A stretch of 64,000 bases of DNA from VRUE01 sp963732225 (GTDB lineage: Bacteria; Actinomycetota; Thermoleophilia; Solirubrobacterales; 70-9), in assembly GCA_963732225.1 (NCBI GenBank), contig CAVSYR010000003.1, positions 124,001 through 188,000 on the forward strand, read 5' to 3'. Below, piece by piece: positions 32,814-40,319 of this stretch (its first letter is position 1; every line of letters starts with the position of its first letter). The position numbers and the translations under genes are program-made. The notes beneath the pieces were generated by a model that saw only the letters and a program-made list of their open reading frames with translations, searched no databases and had not been told where the DNA came from.

Positions 32814-33860
32814 CTAGACCGCCGTTCCCTCCGGCTCCGAGATGCCCGCGTGCGCCGCCAGCCGCAGCTTCGAGTTCGGGTCGAGCGCGTCGCGCAGGCC
32901 GTCGCCGAAGACGTTGACCGAGAGCACGGTGAGCAGGATCATCACGCTGGGAATAACGGTCAGCAACGGCGCGCTGGTGAGCAGGTCGAAGCCGCCGGCG
33001 ATCATCGTGCCCCACGAGGTGTTCGGAGGCTGTACGCCAACGCCGAGGAACGAGAGCGCCGCCTCGAGCAGCATGTTGTTGGCGATGGTCAGGGTGAAGA
33101 GGACGATGATCGTCGAGGAGAGGTTCGGCAGCAGCTCGCCGAACATCACCCGCAGCGGGCCCGCGCCCTGGGCCACGGACGCCTCGACGAACTCTTTCTC
33201 GCGCAGGGAGAGCACCTGTCCCCGCAGCGGCCGGGCGACGTAGGGGACCGAGACTCCGGCGATGATCAGGATCGGGATCCAGATCGAGTCACCCGAGACG
33301 TGGAGCGGGCCGATCTGCAGCCCACCGAGTGCGAGCGAGACACCGAGCGCGATCGAGAGCAGCATCACCGGAAAGGCCCAGACCACGTCCAGCACCCGTG
33401 AGATCAGGGTGTCGGTCCAACCCCGGTAATAGCCGGCGATCAGGCCGAGGATCGTCGCCAGCACCGTCGTCAGCAGGGCCGAGACGATGCCGATGAAGAG
33501 CGAGGCGCGTCCGCCGTACATCAGCCGCACCATCTCGTCGCGGCCGAGGCGGCCGTCGGCGCCGAGGAAGAACTTGCCTCCCGCTTCGAACCACTGCGGC
33601 CCGATCGGCTTGCCTTCGCGGTTGACCACCTCGCGCTTTTCGCCTTCGACTTCGATCTTCTCCAGCGTGTGGGTCTTGTTGGGCCCGGTGTGGGCGACGT
33701 TGTCCGCCCACAGTGGCGCGGCCCCGACGAAGACGACGATCAGCAGGAAGAGCCCGAGGAACGCCAGCGCCACCCGGTTGCGGCGCAGCCGCCGCCAGGC
33801 GAGGCGCCAGGGGTTGCCTGCGGCCCCCGGCGCGGCCTCGACGTTGGGCTCAGCGCTCAC
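32814..33860 (-). CDS. ABC transporter permease, DppC/OppC type
   Basis: 348 residues. An N-terminal TM with LAWRRLRRNRVALAFLG, a 90-residue outer loop, then YGGRASLFIGIVSALLTTVL and an EAA loop VEASVAQGAGPLRVMFGELLPNL. It forms the heterodimeric channel with the DppB-like protein. The outer loop is longer than in E. coli DppC and holds many Glu/Lys (EKIEVEGEKREVVNREGKP). It starts 28 bp after the binding-protein gene. Confidence 0.92.
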   Translation of the reverse strand: MSAEPNVEAAPGAAGNPWRLAWRRLRRNRVALAFLGLFLLIVVFVGAAPLWADNVAHTGPNKTHTLEKIEVEGEKREVVNREGKPIGPQWFEAGGKFFLGADGRLGRDEMVRLMYGGRASLFIGIVSALLTTVLATILGLIAGYYRGWTDTLISRVLDVVWAFPVMLLSIALGVSLALGGLQIGPLHVSGDSIWIPILIIAGVSVPYVARPLRGQVLSLREKEFVEASVAQGAGPLRVMFGELLPNLSSTIIVLFTLTIANNMLLEAALSFLGVGVQPPNTSWGTMIAGGFDLLTSAPLLTVIPSVMILLTVLSVNVFGDGLRDALDPNSKLRLAAHAGISEPEGTAV

Positions 33861-33888
33861 CCCGTCAGTGTGAAGCAGCGAGGGGCGG

Positions 33889-35517
33889 CTACTTGAACTG
33901 GAAGCTGGTCAGGTCCTGGCCGAAGGTGGGGTTGAAGATCACCTTGTCCAGGTCGATTTCTTTGCTGACGAAGGTCGAGACGGTGTTGGTCCCGTACGGC
34001 GCCATCGGCGCCAGTTCCATGAATTCCTTGTCCAGTTCCGCGTATTCGGCTTCCTGCTGAGGCCCGAGTGGCTGTTCCGCCAGCTTGGCGATTTTCGCGT
34101 TCAGCTTCGGGTCGTCCATGCGCGAGAGGTTCGTGTTGTAAGTGGGAGCGATGCTTTCGCCATCGAGCATCGGCTGGAAGAAGTCGTTCGGGTGCGGATA
34201 GTCCTCGTAGAAGGCAAGCCAACCGGTGTCGAGGTCGGGCGTCGTTTCGTTGCCGATGATCGCGTAGTAGTTGTCGGCGTTGATCGTCTTCAGCTTGGCG
34301 TTGAAGCCGAGTTCGTTGAGCACGCCTTCGTAATATTCGCCCGCTTCGTTGTTGGGACTTTCGTTGTCGGTCCAAACGGTGATATTGCGGTCCGAGGGGT
34401 TGGCTTCCGCGAGCAGTTCCTTCGCCTTGGCCATGTCGTGCGGGTAGAGATCAAACGGCTTGTGGCCGGGCATTCCTTCGGGCAGGATCTGATGCGTCGC
34501 GGCGAGCGAGCCCGCGTAGATCCGTTCCAGCGCCGCGGGGTTGATCGCGTAGTTGACTGCCTGGCGGACCTTGACGTCGTCGAAGGGCGCCTTTTCCGTG
34601 TTCATCCAGAAGAGGTAGAGGTTGATCGGATGCTCGACCCGGAACTGGGTCCCTTCGTATTTATCCTTGACTTTGTTGTAGAGGTCAGAGGAGATCGGGG
34701 TCTGCATCCAGTTGGCCTTGCCCCGTTCGATTTCGTTGACCTGGGTCGAGTCGTTGCGGATCACCCTGATGTCGATCTTGTCGACGTGGCCTGCGGGCAC
34801 CTCGCTGATCTGCGGGCCGTTGGCCTTGGCCCAGTAGGGATTGCGCGCGTAGGACCAACCGCGGCCCGGTTCGGACTTGGTGATCATGTAGGGGCCGGTG
34901 GCCGGCGGTGGGTCGGCGGTGAGGTTCTTGGCCGGGGTGCCGGAGGGGAGCACCGCCGCGAACAGCATCCCCAGCTCGTTGGTGAACGTGCCGCGGGGGT
35001 TGGTCAGGTCGATCACGATCTTGCCGCTGCGGTCGTCGGTCTTGATCCCCGGAATGCGGCCACTCTTCGTCTTGGCGAATTTTTCCGCTCCGACGATCTG
35101 TTCGTAGAAGCCGGAGCCGGGCGAGCTCATCTTGAAGAGGCGTTCGATCGAGCTGGCGAAGTCAGACGCCACGACGGGAGCCCCGTTGGAGTACTTGAGG
35201 CCTTTGCGCAGGGTCAGCGTGTAGGTCTTGCCGCCGTTGCTGATCTTCGGCAGGCTCTCGGCGAGGGCCGGAACCACCTTGCTGCCGGCCGCACCGTCGG
35301 CGTGGGCATAGGTGAGCAGCGGCAGGTAGGTGTCGTACATCGCCGTCCAGCCTTCGACTTCATAGGAGAGCGCCGGGTCGAGGTAGCTCGGAAAAGAGGC
35401 GTAGGTGCCGGTCAGCGTGCCGCCTTCCTTGCCGCCCGAGCTGCCGCAAGCGGCGAGACCAAGGGCCGAGCTCGCGGCGAGGACGAGCACCAGCGCAAAG
35501 GGACCAAACTTTCTCAA
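33889..35517 (-). CDS. ABC transporter substrate-binding lipoprotein, family 5
   Basis: 542 residues. Lipobox LGLAACGSS near residue 24 after a short signal. YLDPALSYEVEGW, GKTYTLTLRKGLKYSNGAPV and FDDVKVRQAVNYAINP are standard marks of peptide/nickel-type (SBP_bac_5) receptors. TTG start at 35517 overlaps the MFS stop (TTGA). It delivers the solute to the permease pair encoded downstream. The ligand cannot be told from sequence. Confidence 0.92.
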   Translation of the reverse strand: MRKFGPFALVLVLAASSALGLAACGSSGGKEGGTLTGTYASFPSYLDPALSYEVEGWTAMYDTYLPLLTYAHADGAAGSKVVPALAESLPKISNGGKTYTLTLRKGLKYSNGAPVVASDFASSIERLFKMSSPGSGFYEQIVGAEKFAKTKSGRIPGIKTDDRSGKIVIDLTNPRGTFTNELGMLFAAVLPSGTPAKNLTADPPPATGPYMITKSEPGRGWSYARNPYWAKANGPQISEVPAGHVDKIDIRVIRNDSTQVNEIERGKANWMQTPISSDLYNKVKDKYEGTQFRVEHPINLYLFWMNTEKAPFDDVKVRQAVNYAINPAALERIYAGSLAATHQILPEGMPGHKPFDLYPHDMAKAKELLAEANPSDRNITVWTDNESPNNEAGEYYEGVLNELGFNAKLKTINADNYYAIIGNETTPDLDTGWLAFYEDYPHPNDFFQPMLDGESIAPTYNTNLSRMDDPKLNAKIAKLAEQPLGPQQEAEYAELDKEFMELAPMAPYGTNTVSTFVSKEIDLDKVIFNPTFGQDLTSFQFK

Positions 35518-36833
35518 CTGACGACCTCCGAATTGGATCGGGCAGGGGCTGGACGCTCACCCACTGGAATCAACTCCACCATAAGCTCATCTTCGGCGTC
35601 AAGGGCCTCTGGACCTGTTTCCTCCCTGCGCAGGGGCCATTTCGTTCCCATCAGCGGTGCCGCCAGGGCGACGATCGCGAAAACCCCGATGCCGGCGACG
35701 AGGAAAGTGGCGCGAGGGGAGACGGCACTGGCGATCAGGCCGCCGAGCAGGTAGCCGAGGCCGGGCATCGCCGCCCCGATCGACTCGAGCACGCTCATTA
35801 CCCGGGCCTGCATGCCCGGGACCGTCAGCTCCTGCACGGCGCTGATCGCGCTCACCCACTGCACGCCGTTGCCGGCTCCGCCGATGACCGAGGCGCCGCA
35901 GGCGAACGCCAGCGTCGGCGCCGCGGCGAGACCGAGGTAGCCGACGCCGACAGCCAGGGTGCTGAAGAAGAGCAGTGTCGGCAGCGGCGTCCGCCGCACA
36001 CGGGCGAAGACGACGCTGCCGAAGACCATGCCGACCCCCCAGCTGGCCAGCAGCAGGCCGTAGCCCGTATCGCCGGCGCCGAGGGTCTGCTTTGAGTAGA
36101 TCACCTCGATCGGGATCACGGCGGCGAAGAAGACGAAGGCCGCCCCCTGGGCGATCAGCAGGCGCCGCAGCGTTGTCATTTCGCGGATGTAGGCGATACC
36201 GGCGCGGACACGGTCGCGAACCAGGCCCGGGTCAGGCTCGGCCTGGGGCAGAGGGCCGGCGGTGAGGAGGATCCAGGCGATCGCGTAAAAGGAAGCCGCG
36301 TCGAGCAGCAGCGCCGACTGCACACCGAAGCCGGCGACGACGAGCCCAGCGATCGCGGGGCCGATCGCGGCGCTGGCGGTGAAGGCGATGTTGAGCACGG
36401 CGTTGCCGGCGCGCAGTTCTCCGCTCGGCTCGAGTAAGGCCGCGACGACGGCGCGGGTGAGCGCTCGCCCGGCCAGGGCGAGGGCACCGTCCACGGTCGC
36501 CAGCACGACCACTCCGACGATCAGGAAGTTGTCGCCGGCGAACAGCGCCAGCGCCCCGAAGGCGGCCGCCTCGCCGCAATAGATCACCGGCAGGGCGAAG
36601 CGCGGCGGCGGCTGCTCGACCCGCGCGACCAGGATCGGAGCGATCAGCGCCGGCAGGAATCGGGTGCCGAGAAAGAGCGCCGCGGTCGCCATCGCGCTTC
36701 CCGTGCGGTCGAAGACCAGCACCGAGAGGGCGACGATCCCCATCCAGTCGCCCATCTCGTTGACCCCGTAACTGGCGGCCAGGCGCCGAAATTGCGGCTT
36801 TCTCAGGGGGTCTGTAAGTCGTGCTTTAGGCAT
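35514..36833 (-). CDS. MFS transporter (DHA3-like)
   Basis: 439 residues from ATG 36833; GTG 36845 is also in frame. About 12 TM segments. Key pieces are MGDWMGIVALSVLVFDRTG, a motif A-like segment replaced by ARVEQPPPRFALPV, and GAGDTGYGLLLASWGVGMVFGS in the second half. It resembles EntS-like exporters. It is unusual as the first gene of an ABC importer operon, so it may export the product or toxic analogue of the imported solute. Direct TGCACAAG repeats lie just upstream. Confidence 0.82.
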   Translation of the reverse strand: MPKARLTDPLRKPQFRRLAASYGVNEMGDWMGIVALSVLVFDRTGSAMATAALFLGTRFLPALIAPILVARVEQPPPRFALPVIYCGEAAAFGALALFAGDNFLIVGVVVLATVDGALALAGRALTRAVVAALLEPSGELRAGNAVLNIAFTASAAIGPAIAGLVVAGFGVQSALLLDAASFYAIAWILLTAGPLPQAEPDPGLVRDRVRAGIAYIREMTTLRRLLIAQGAAFVFFAAVIPIEVIYSKQTLGAGDTGYGLLLASWGVGMVFGSVVFARVRRTPLPTLLFFSTLAVGVGYLGLAAAPTLAFACGASVIGGAGNGVQWVSAISAVQELTVPGMQARVMSVLESIGAAMPGLGYLLGGLIASAVSPRATFLVAGIGVFAIVALAAPLMGTKWPLRREETGPEALDAEDELMVELIPVGERPAPARSNSEVVS

Positions 36834-36852
36834 GGCTGGGCGCACGACCTAC

Positions 36853-36905
36853 TGCATTTATGCACAAGTTTTGCTGCAGATGCACAAGTTTCCGCTCAGT
36901 TGTGC
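36853..36905. promoter_or_regulatory. Cluster of TGCA/TGCACAAG sites upstream of the MFS-ABC operon
   Basis: TGCATTTATGCA (36853-36864) is a palindrome; TGCACAAGTTT occurs at 36861-36871 and again exactly 20 bp later at 36881-36891. GCACAA (36882-36887) is inverted at TTGTGC. Repeats spaced two helical turns apart on one face of DNA suit a dimeric repressor. The sites are 20-70 bp before the MFS start. The regulator is unknown. Confidence 0.4.
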
Positions 36906-36923
36906 TACAAAGTTGCCAGGCAA

Positions 36924-37089
36924 TTGACGAGTTTCAGATCGCACTGCGCAATCTGAGGGTTTCAACGATCGAAGGGAAGAGCACATGGGCTTTCATCACT
37001 AGATCTTTCAAAGCGAGCGGGACTTACTCCGTTCGCACCAGTCTTTTCAGTATTTGAAGGGCGTCCTCCGGGGCGCCCTTCGCTTTTTT
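36924..37089 (+). ncRNA. Candidate small RNA (or 65-codon small gene) ending in an intrinsic terminator
   Basis: The stretch from 36846 to about 37055 is AT-richer than its surroundings. A TTGACG box (36924-36929) and a weak CAATCT (36949-36954) could start a transcript of about 130 nt ending at the strong terminator 37056-37089. An open frame of 65 codons (36860-37057) covers the same stretch and its TGA touches the terminator stem, but its codons do not show the GC3 bias of real genes here and its residues match nothing I know. I therefore prefer a non-coding RNA, without family assignment. Confidence 0.3.
37056..37089 (+). terminator. Rho-independent terminator
   Basis: GAAGGGCG (37056-37063) pairs perfectly with CGCCCTTC (37074-37081), with a 10-nt loop, followed after GC by six T (37084-37089). 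It is the clearest intrinsic terminator in the window and implies a rightward transcript from the AT-richer region before it. Confidence 0.75.
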
Positions 37090-37321
37090 CGGGGTCGATG
37101 GGGTTTGGCCTTTGCCGCGAAATGGGCAATTCCGCCCTTTTGGGCGACTCCTCGCAATGCGGCCAAGCTCCTTGCGGGCCCCTGCCTGGGCCAGTACCTT
37201 GGATTGCCCAAGTTGCGGTCGGTGCAAGCTGTCATGACTGACGCAGGGAAAGGCCTTCCGTCCATGAACCTTGTAGGCCACGGGAAGAATCCCACGCCCA
37301 GGAACCACCCCCCAGAGCGCA
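37090..37321 (+). other. Structured leader region before the HD-GYP gene
   Basis: 232 bp without a gene. Hairpins visible: CGCCC-TTTT-GGGCG (37133-37146), CTTGG-ATTGC-CCAAG (37198-37212) and the near-palindrome GGAAAGGCCTTCC (37247-37259). The CCACGGG near 37279 recalls part of the c-di-GMP-I riboswitch but the rest of that consensus is absent. No clear -10 or ribosome site precedes ATG 37322. Confidence 0.3.
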
Positions 37322-38728
37322 ATGGCTGACAAGCGTCCCACCCGTTTCGCAATCGGCGTCATGATCGCCGCGCTCCTCGCTACCGTCGCGCTCGGTATCT
37401 GGGACGCCTCGGAGTCCAACTGGGACCTCGCCCTCTTCGCCGTCCTGCTCTCCTTCTCCGTCTTCAGCTACCTGACCGCGGTCTCGACCGAATCCAAGGT
37501 CAAGGTCTCGGGCACCTTCCTCGCCCTGGTCCTGGCGATGGTCTTCCTCGGCGGCACGCCGGCGGCACTGATCGGGGTCTCCGCGATGCTCGTCGGCTGG
37601 CTCGTTCGCTGGCACGACGAAGGCCACTACCTGCTCAACAACCTGCTCACCTACGCGGTCTTCCCGCTGCTCGGTGGCATCGCCTTTCACCAGGGCGTGG
37701 AGGCGATCGGCCTGACCGCGTCCGACCCGTCCTTCTACCTGCTGGTCTTCGCCCTCTTCCAGTTCGCCCTGCTGATCAACTTCGTGATGATCGCCGGCTA
37801 CGGCTGCTACGTCGAGCGCGTTCCCTTCCGCAGCAAGCTGAAGGTGCTGCCCCCGGTGCTGCCCTCCGAGTTCGCCAGCGCGATGCTCGCGGTCGCGGTC
37901 GCCTTCATCTTCCACATCATCGGGATCGCGGCGATCGCGCTCTTCGGCGTCGTCCTGATCACCTTCCAGTACCTGCTCGGTCAGCTGCTGCTCTCCCAGC
38001 AGCGTGCCGACGAGCTGGAGAAACGCAGCAAGCAGCTGGCCAGCTTCCAGGTCGGGATGTTGAGCGCGATGCTGCGCACGCTCGACCTGCGGGACCAGAT
38101 GACGGCCCGGCACTCCGCTGCGGTGGCTCGCTACTCGCGGGCGATCGCCCAGCGGGCCGGCTTCTCGCGCCAGGAGGAGGAGCTCGTCCACATCGCGGCG
38201 CTGCTGCACGACATCGGCAAGTTCATCCTTCCCGACCGCATCCTCAAGGCCAACGTGCCGCTCACCGACGAGGACTGGATGCTGATCAAGCGCCACCCTC
38301 AGCAGGGCGCCCGGGTCGTCTCCTCGCTCGATGGCTACGGCCCGGTGGCGGACATCATCCTCGCCCACCACGAGCGGATCGACGGCAAGGGCTACCCACG
38401 CGGCTTGGCCGGCGACGACATCCCCGAACTGGCGCGGATCATCTCCGTCGCCGACACCTACGACGTGATGACGGCGCGCGACTCCTACCGCACGCCGATG
38501 TCGAGCTACGACGCGATCGTCGAGCTGCGGCGGGTCGCCGGCAAACAGCTTGACCCGCGCTTCGTCGAGGTCTTCATCGAGCTGCTCGAGGGCAAGGACG
38601 TCTCCTTCGCCCACGGCGAGGCCGCCGACTTCGAGAAGGAGCTGGCGCTCGAGTCGCGGATCGAAGAGACCGCGGACCCGGCGGGCAACGCCAACCGCTT
38701 CGGCGTTCCCGGCGTCACCGTCGGCTAG
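37322..38728 (+). CDS. Membrane-bound HD-GYP domain protein (putative c-di-GMP phosphodiesterase)
   Basis: 468 residues. Seven or eight membrane segments fill residues 10-235. A short coiled linker (SQQRADELEKRSKQLASF) leads to the HD-GYP domain: LLHDIGKFILPD, HPQQGARVV, LAHHERIDGKGYPRGLAGD and SVADTYDVMTA. All metal ligands and the HHERxDGxGYP signature are intact, so it probably hydrolyses c-di-GMP to GMP, gated by the membrane sensor. The C-terminal 60 residues are Glu-rich. A GAF-GGDEF cyclase lies 1.6 kb downstream on the other strand. Confidence 0.88.
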   Translation: MADKRPTRFAIGVMIAALLATVALGIWDASESNWDLALFAVLLSFSVFSYLTAVSTESKVKVSGTFLALVLAMVFLGGTPAALIGVSAMLVGWLVRWHDEGHYLLNNLLTYAVFPLLGGIAFHQGVEAIGLTASDPSFYLLVFALFQFALLINFVMIAGYGCYVERVPFRSKLKVLPPVLPSEFASAMLAVAVAFIFHIIGIAAIALFGVVLITFQYLLGQLLLSQQRADELEKRSKQLASFQVGMLSAMLRTLDLRDQMTARHSAAVARYSRAIAQRAGFSRQEEELVHIAALLHDIGKFILPDRILKANVPLTDEDWMLIKRHPQQGARVVSSLDGYGPVADIILAHHERIDGKGYPRGLAGDDIPELARIISVADTYDVMTARDSYRTPMSSYDAIVELRRVAGKQLDPRFVEVFIELLEGKDVSFAHGEAADFEKELALESRIEETADPAGNANRFGVPGVTVG

Positions 38729-38775
38729 CACCACCCGCCGACGGGACTCAAAACAGAGGCATGGATCGTTTTGAG
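38718..38775 (+). terminator. Two tandem hairpins after the HD-GYP gene
   Basis: CCGTCGG/CCGACGG (38718-38724/38738-38744) has the TAG stop in its loop. CTCAAAAC/GTTTTGAG (38747-38754/38768-38775) follows 2 nt later. Neither has a long T-tract. Confidence 0.45.
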
Positions 38776-38796
38776 GCCCATCGGCTCCGTGGTCGG

Positions 38797-38802
38797 TACG
38801 GT
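38797..38802 (+). promoter_or_regulatory. -10 element, near-leaderless
   Basis: TACGGT is 8 nt before ATG 38811, so a leader of only 1-2 nt would be expected. Confidence 0.35.
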
Positions 38803-38810
38803 TCTCGCCA

Positions 38811-39845
38811 ATGCGCGCCGTCACCTTCCAGGCTCCCGGCGAGGTCCGGGTCGAGGAGAAGCCCGATCCTGTCCTCTCGGCCGGCGACGAGGCGCTGGTC
38901 CGGGTCGAGGCGAGCGGGATCTGCGGCTCCGACCTGCACATCTTCCACGGCCGGGTGCCGGTCGAGCAGGGGTTCACGATCGGCCACGAGTTCGTCGGCA
39001 CCGTGCTCGCCGCCGGGCCCGACGTCGAGCGGGTCGCCGTCGGCGACCGCGTGCTCGGCTGCTTCCACACCGCCTGCGCGACCTGCACGCCCTGCCTGCG
39101 CGGCGACTACCACCGCTGCGACAACGGCCAGACCTTCGGTCACGGCTCCCACCTCGGCGACCTGCAGGGCGCCCAGGCCGAGCAGCTGCTGGTTCCGCGC
39201 GCCAACCTGACCCTGCGGCGGGTGCCGGAGGGGATGGCCGACGAGGTCGCCCTTTTCGCCGGCGATGTGATGGGCACCGGCTACCACGCCGTCGCCCACG
39301 CCGGCATGCGCTCGGGCGACACCGTCGCCGTGCTGGGCCTGGGGCCGATCGGCCTCTGTGCCGTGCAGGCAGCGCTGGCGGGCGGCGCGACCAAGGTCTT
39401 CGCGATCGACTCGGTCGAGCAGCGGCTGGCGATGGCCGGCGAGTTCGGCGCCACGCCGGTGCACCTGACCGAGGAGGAGCCGAAGAAGGTCGTTCGTGCC
39501 GCCACCGAGAAGCGCGGGGTGGACGTCGTCGTCGACGCGGTCGGCGACCCGGGCCCGCTGGCGATGGCGGTCAGCCTCGTCCGTGACGCCGGCACGGTCT
39601 CCGGGATCGGCGCCTACGCCGGCAAGGGCGAGGTGCCGCTCGGCCTGGCCTGGCTCAAGGGCCTGACCCTGCGGCTCGGCCTCGCCAACGTGATCGCCCA
39701 CGTCGACCGGGTGCTGGCGCTGATCGAGGCCGGCAAGCTCGACCCGGCGCCGCTGGTCACCCATCACATGAAGCTCGACGAAGCGGCCGAGGCCTACGCG
39801 CTTTATGACCAGCGCGAAGCGCTGAAGATCGTCTTGACGCCCTAG
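38811..39845 (+). CDS. Zinc-binding alcohol dehydrogenase family protein (MDR)
   Basis: 344 residues. The catalytic zinc site is seen in SGICGSDLHIF and GHEFVGTV (Cys, His-Glu). The structural zinc loop is CATCTPCLRGDYHRC. The Rossmann motif is VAVLGLGPIGLCAVQ, followed by AIDSVEQRLAMAGEFGA. The C-terminal THHMKLDEAAEAYALYD is typical of sorbitol/threonine-type medium-chain dehydrogenases. It probably oxidises an alcohol or polyol with NAD(P)+. No pathway neighbour helps to name the substrate. Confidence 0.9.
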   Translation: MRAVTFQAPGEVRVEEKPDPVLSAGDEALVRVEASGICGSDLHIFHGRVPVEQGFTIGHEFVGTVLAAGPDVERVAVGDRVLGCFHTACATCTPCLRGDYHRCDNGQTFGHGSHLGDLQGAQAEQLLVPRANLTLRRVPEGMADEVALFAGDVMGTGYHAVAHAGMRSGDTVAVLGLGPIGLCAVQAALAGGATKVFAIDSVEQRLAMAGEFGATPVHLTEEEPKKVVRAATEKRGVDVVVDAVGDPGPLAMAVSLVRDAGTVSGIGAYAGKGEVPLGLAWLKGLTLRLGLANVIAHVDRVLALIEAGKLDPAPLVTHHMKLDEAAEAYALYDQREALKIVLTP

Positions 39846-39846
39846 A

Positions 39847-39852
39847 TAGATT
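39847..39852 (+). promoter_or_regulatory. -10 element for a leaderless transcript
   Basis: TAGATT is exactly 6 nt before GTG 39859; it overlaps the end of the dehydrogenase gap. Confidence 0.5.
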
Positions 39853-39858
39853 GGCTGG

Positions 39859-40305
39859 GTGCGGGGGCGGCGATTTGGCGTAGCGATGCTGGTTGGGATT
39901 TTTCTCCTGCCGGCCGGCGCGCAAGCCTGCTCATGCGCGCCGCAGCCACCGGCGGAGTCGCTGCGCGAAGCGGATGGCGCGGTCATTGGCCGGCTGGTCA
40001 AGGTGCTGCCGCACGGGGCGCTCCATGCGGTTTACCGCTACGAAGTACGGCATGTCTACAAAGGCGGGGACTCGATCGAGGCAGGGAAGATGCTCGACGT
40101 CCACGGTTCCCGCCGCGCCGCTGCCTGCGCCCTGCCGCGACGAACCGGGCGTAGCTACGGGCTCTTTCTCTCTCAGCGCCACGGGCGCTGGTTCGGCGGC
40201 ATCTGTGGGGTGGTCGCGCCGCGGCGCTTGCGCCTGGCGGCGGCGAACCAGCCGCGGGTCTACCGGCGAGCGTCCGGGCAAGGCGCGCCCTGCGGCTCTA
40301 CCTAG
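39859..40305 (+). CDS. Secreted protein with TIMP/netrin-like N-terminus
   Basis: 148 residues from GTG 39859. The signal peptide VAMLVGIFLLPAGAQA would be cleaved to leave CSCAPQPPAESLREADGAVI. A mature N-terminal C-x-C followed by an OB-like beta pattern (VIGRLVKVLP, YRYEVRHVYKGGD) is the layout of tissue inhibitor of metalloproteinase-like (NTR) domains. Two further Cys (AACALP, GICGVV) may pair with it. The family link is from memory and not certain; the protein could be a protease inhibitor or a carbohydrate/calcium-binding NTR domain. Confidence 0.55.
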   Translation: MRGRRFGVAMLVGIFLLPAGAQACSCAPQPPAESLREADGAVIGRLVKVLPHGALHAVYRYEVRHVYKGGDSIEAGKMLDVHGSRRAAACALPRRTGRSYGLFLSQRHGRWFGGICGVVAPRRLRLAAANQPRVYRRASGQGAPCGST

Positions 40306-40311
40306 CCGCAG
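40290..40311 (+). terminator. 8-bp hairpin terminator of the TIMP-like gene
   Basis: CTGCGGCT (40290-40297) pairs perfectly with AGCCGCAG (40304-40311) with a 6-nt loop. The TAG stop (40303-40305) spans the loop-stem border. No T-tract. Confidence 0.5.
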
Positions 40312-40319
40312 CCGGCCGC

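Noticed and set aside
34192..35754. Rightward frame of about 520 codons opposite the binding lipoprotein
   Set aside because: Shadow frame with Val/Glu/Arg bias only; the opposite strand has a lipobox and family 5 motifs.
37217..37300. Possible c-di-GMP-I riboswitch before the HD-GYP gene
   Set aside because: Only CCACGGG fits; the conserved GGCAAACC and GGACGCAAAG pieces are missing, so no riboswitch is called.
37232..39088. Long leftward open frame of about 600 codons
   Set aside because: Antisense of the HD-GYP and zinc dehydrogenase genes; low-complexity Glu/Gln/Asp/Arg composition and no recognisable motif.
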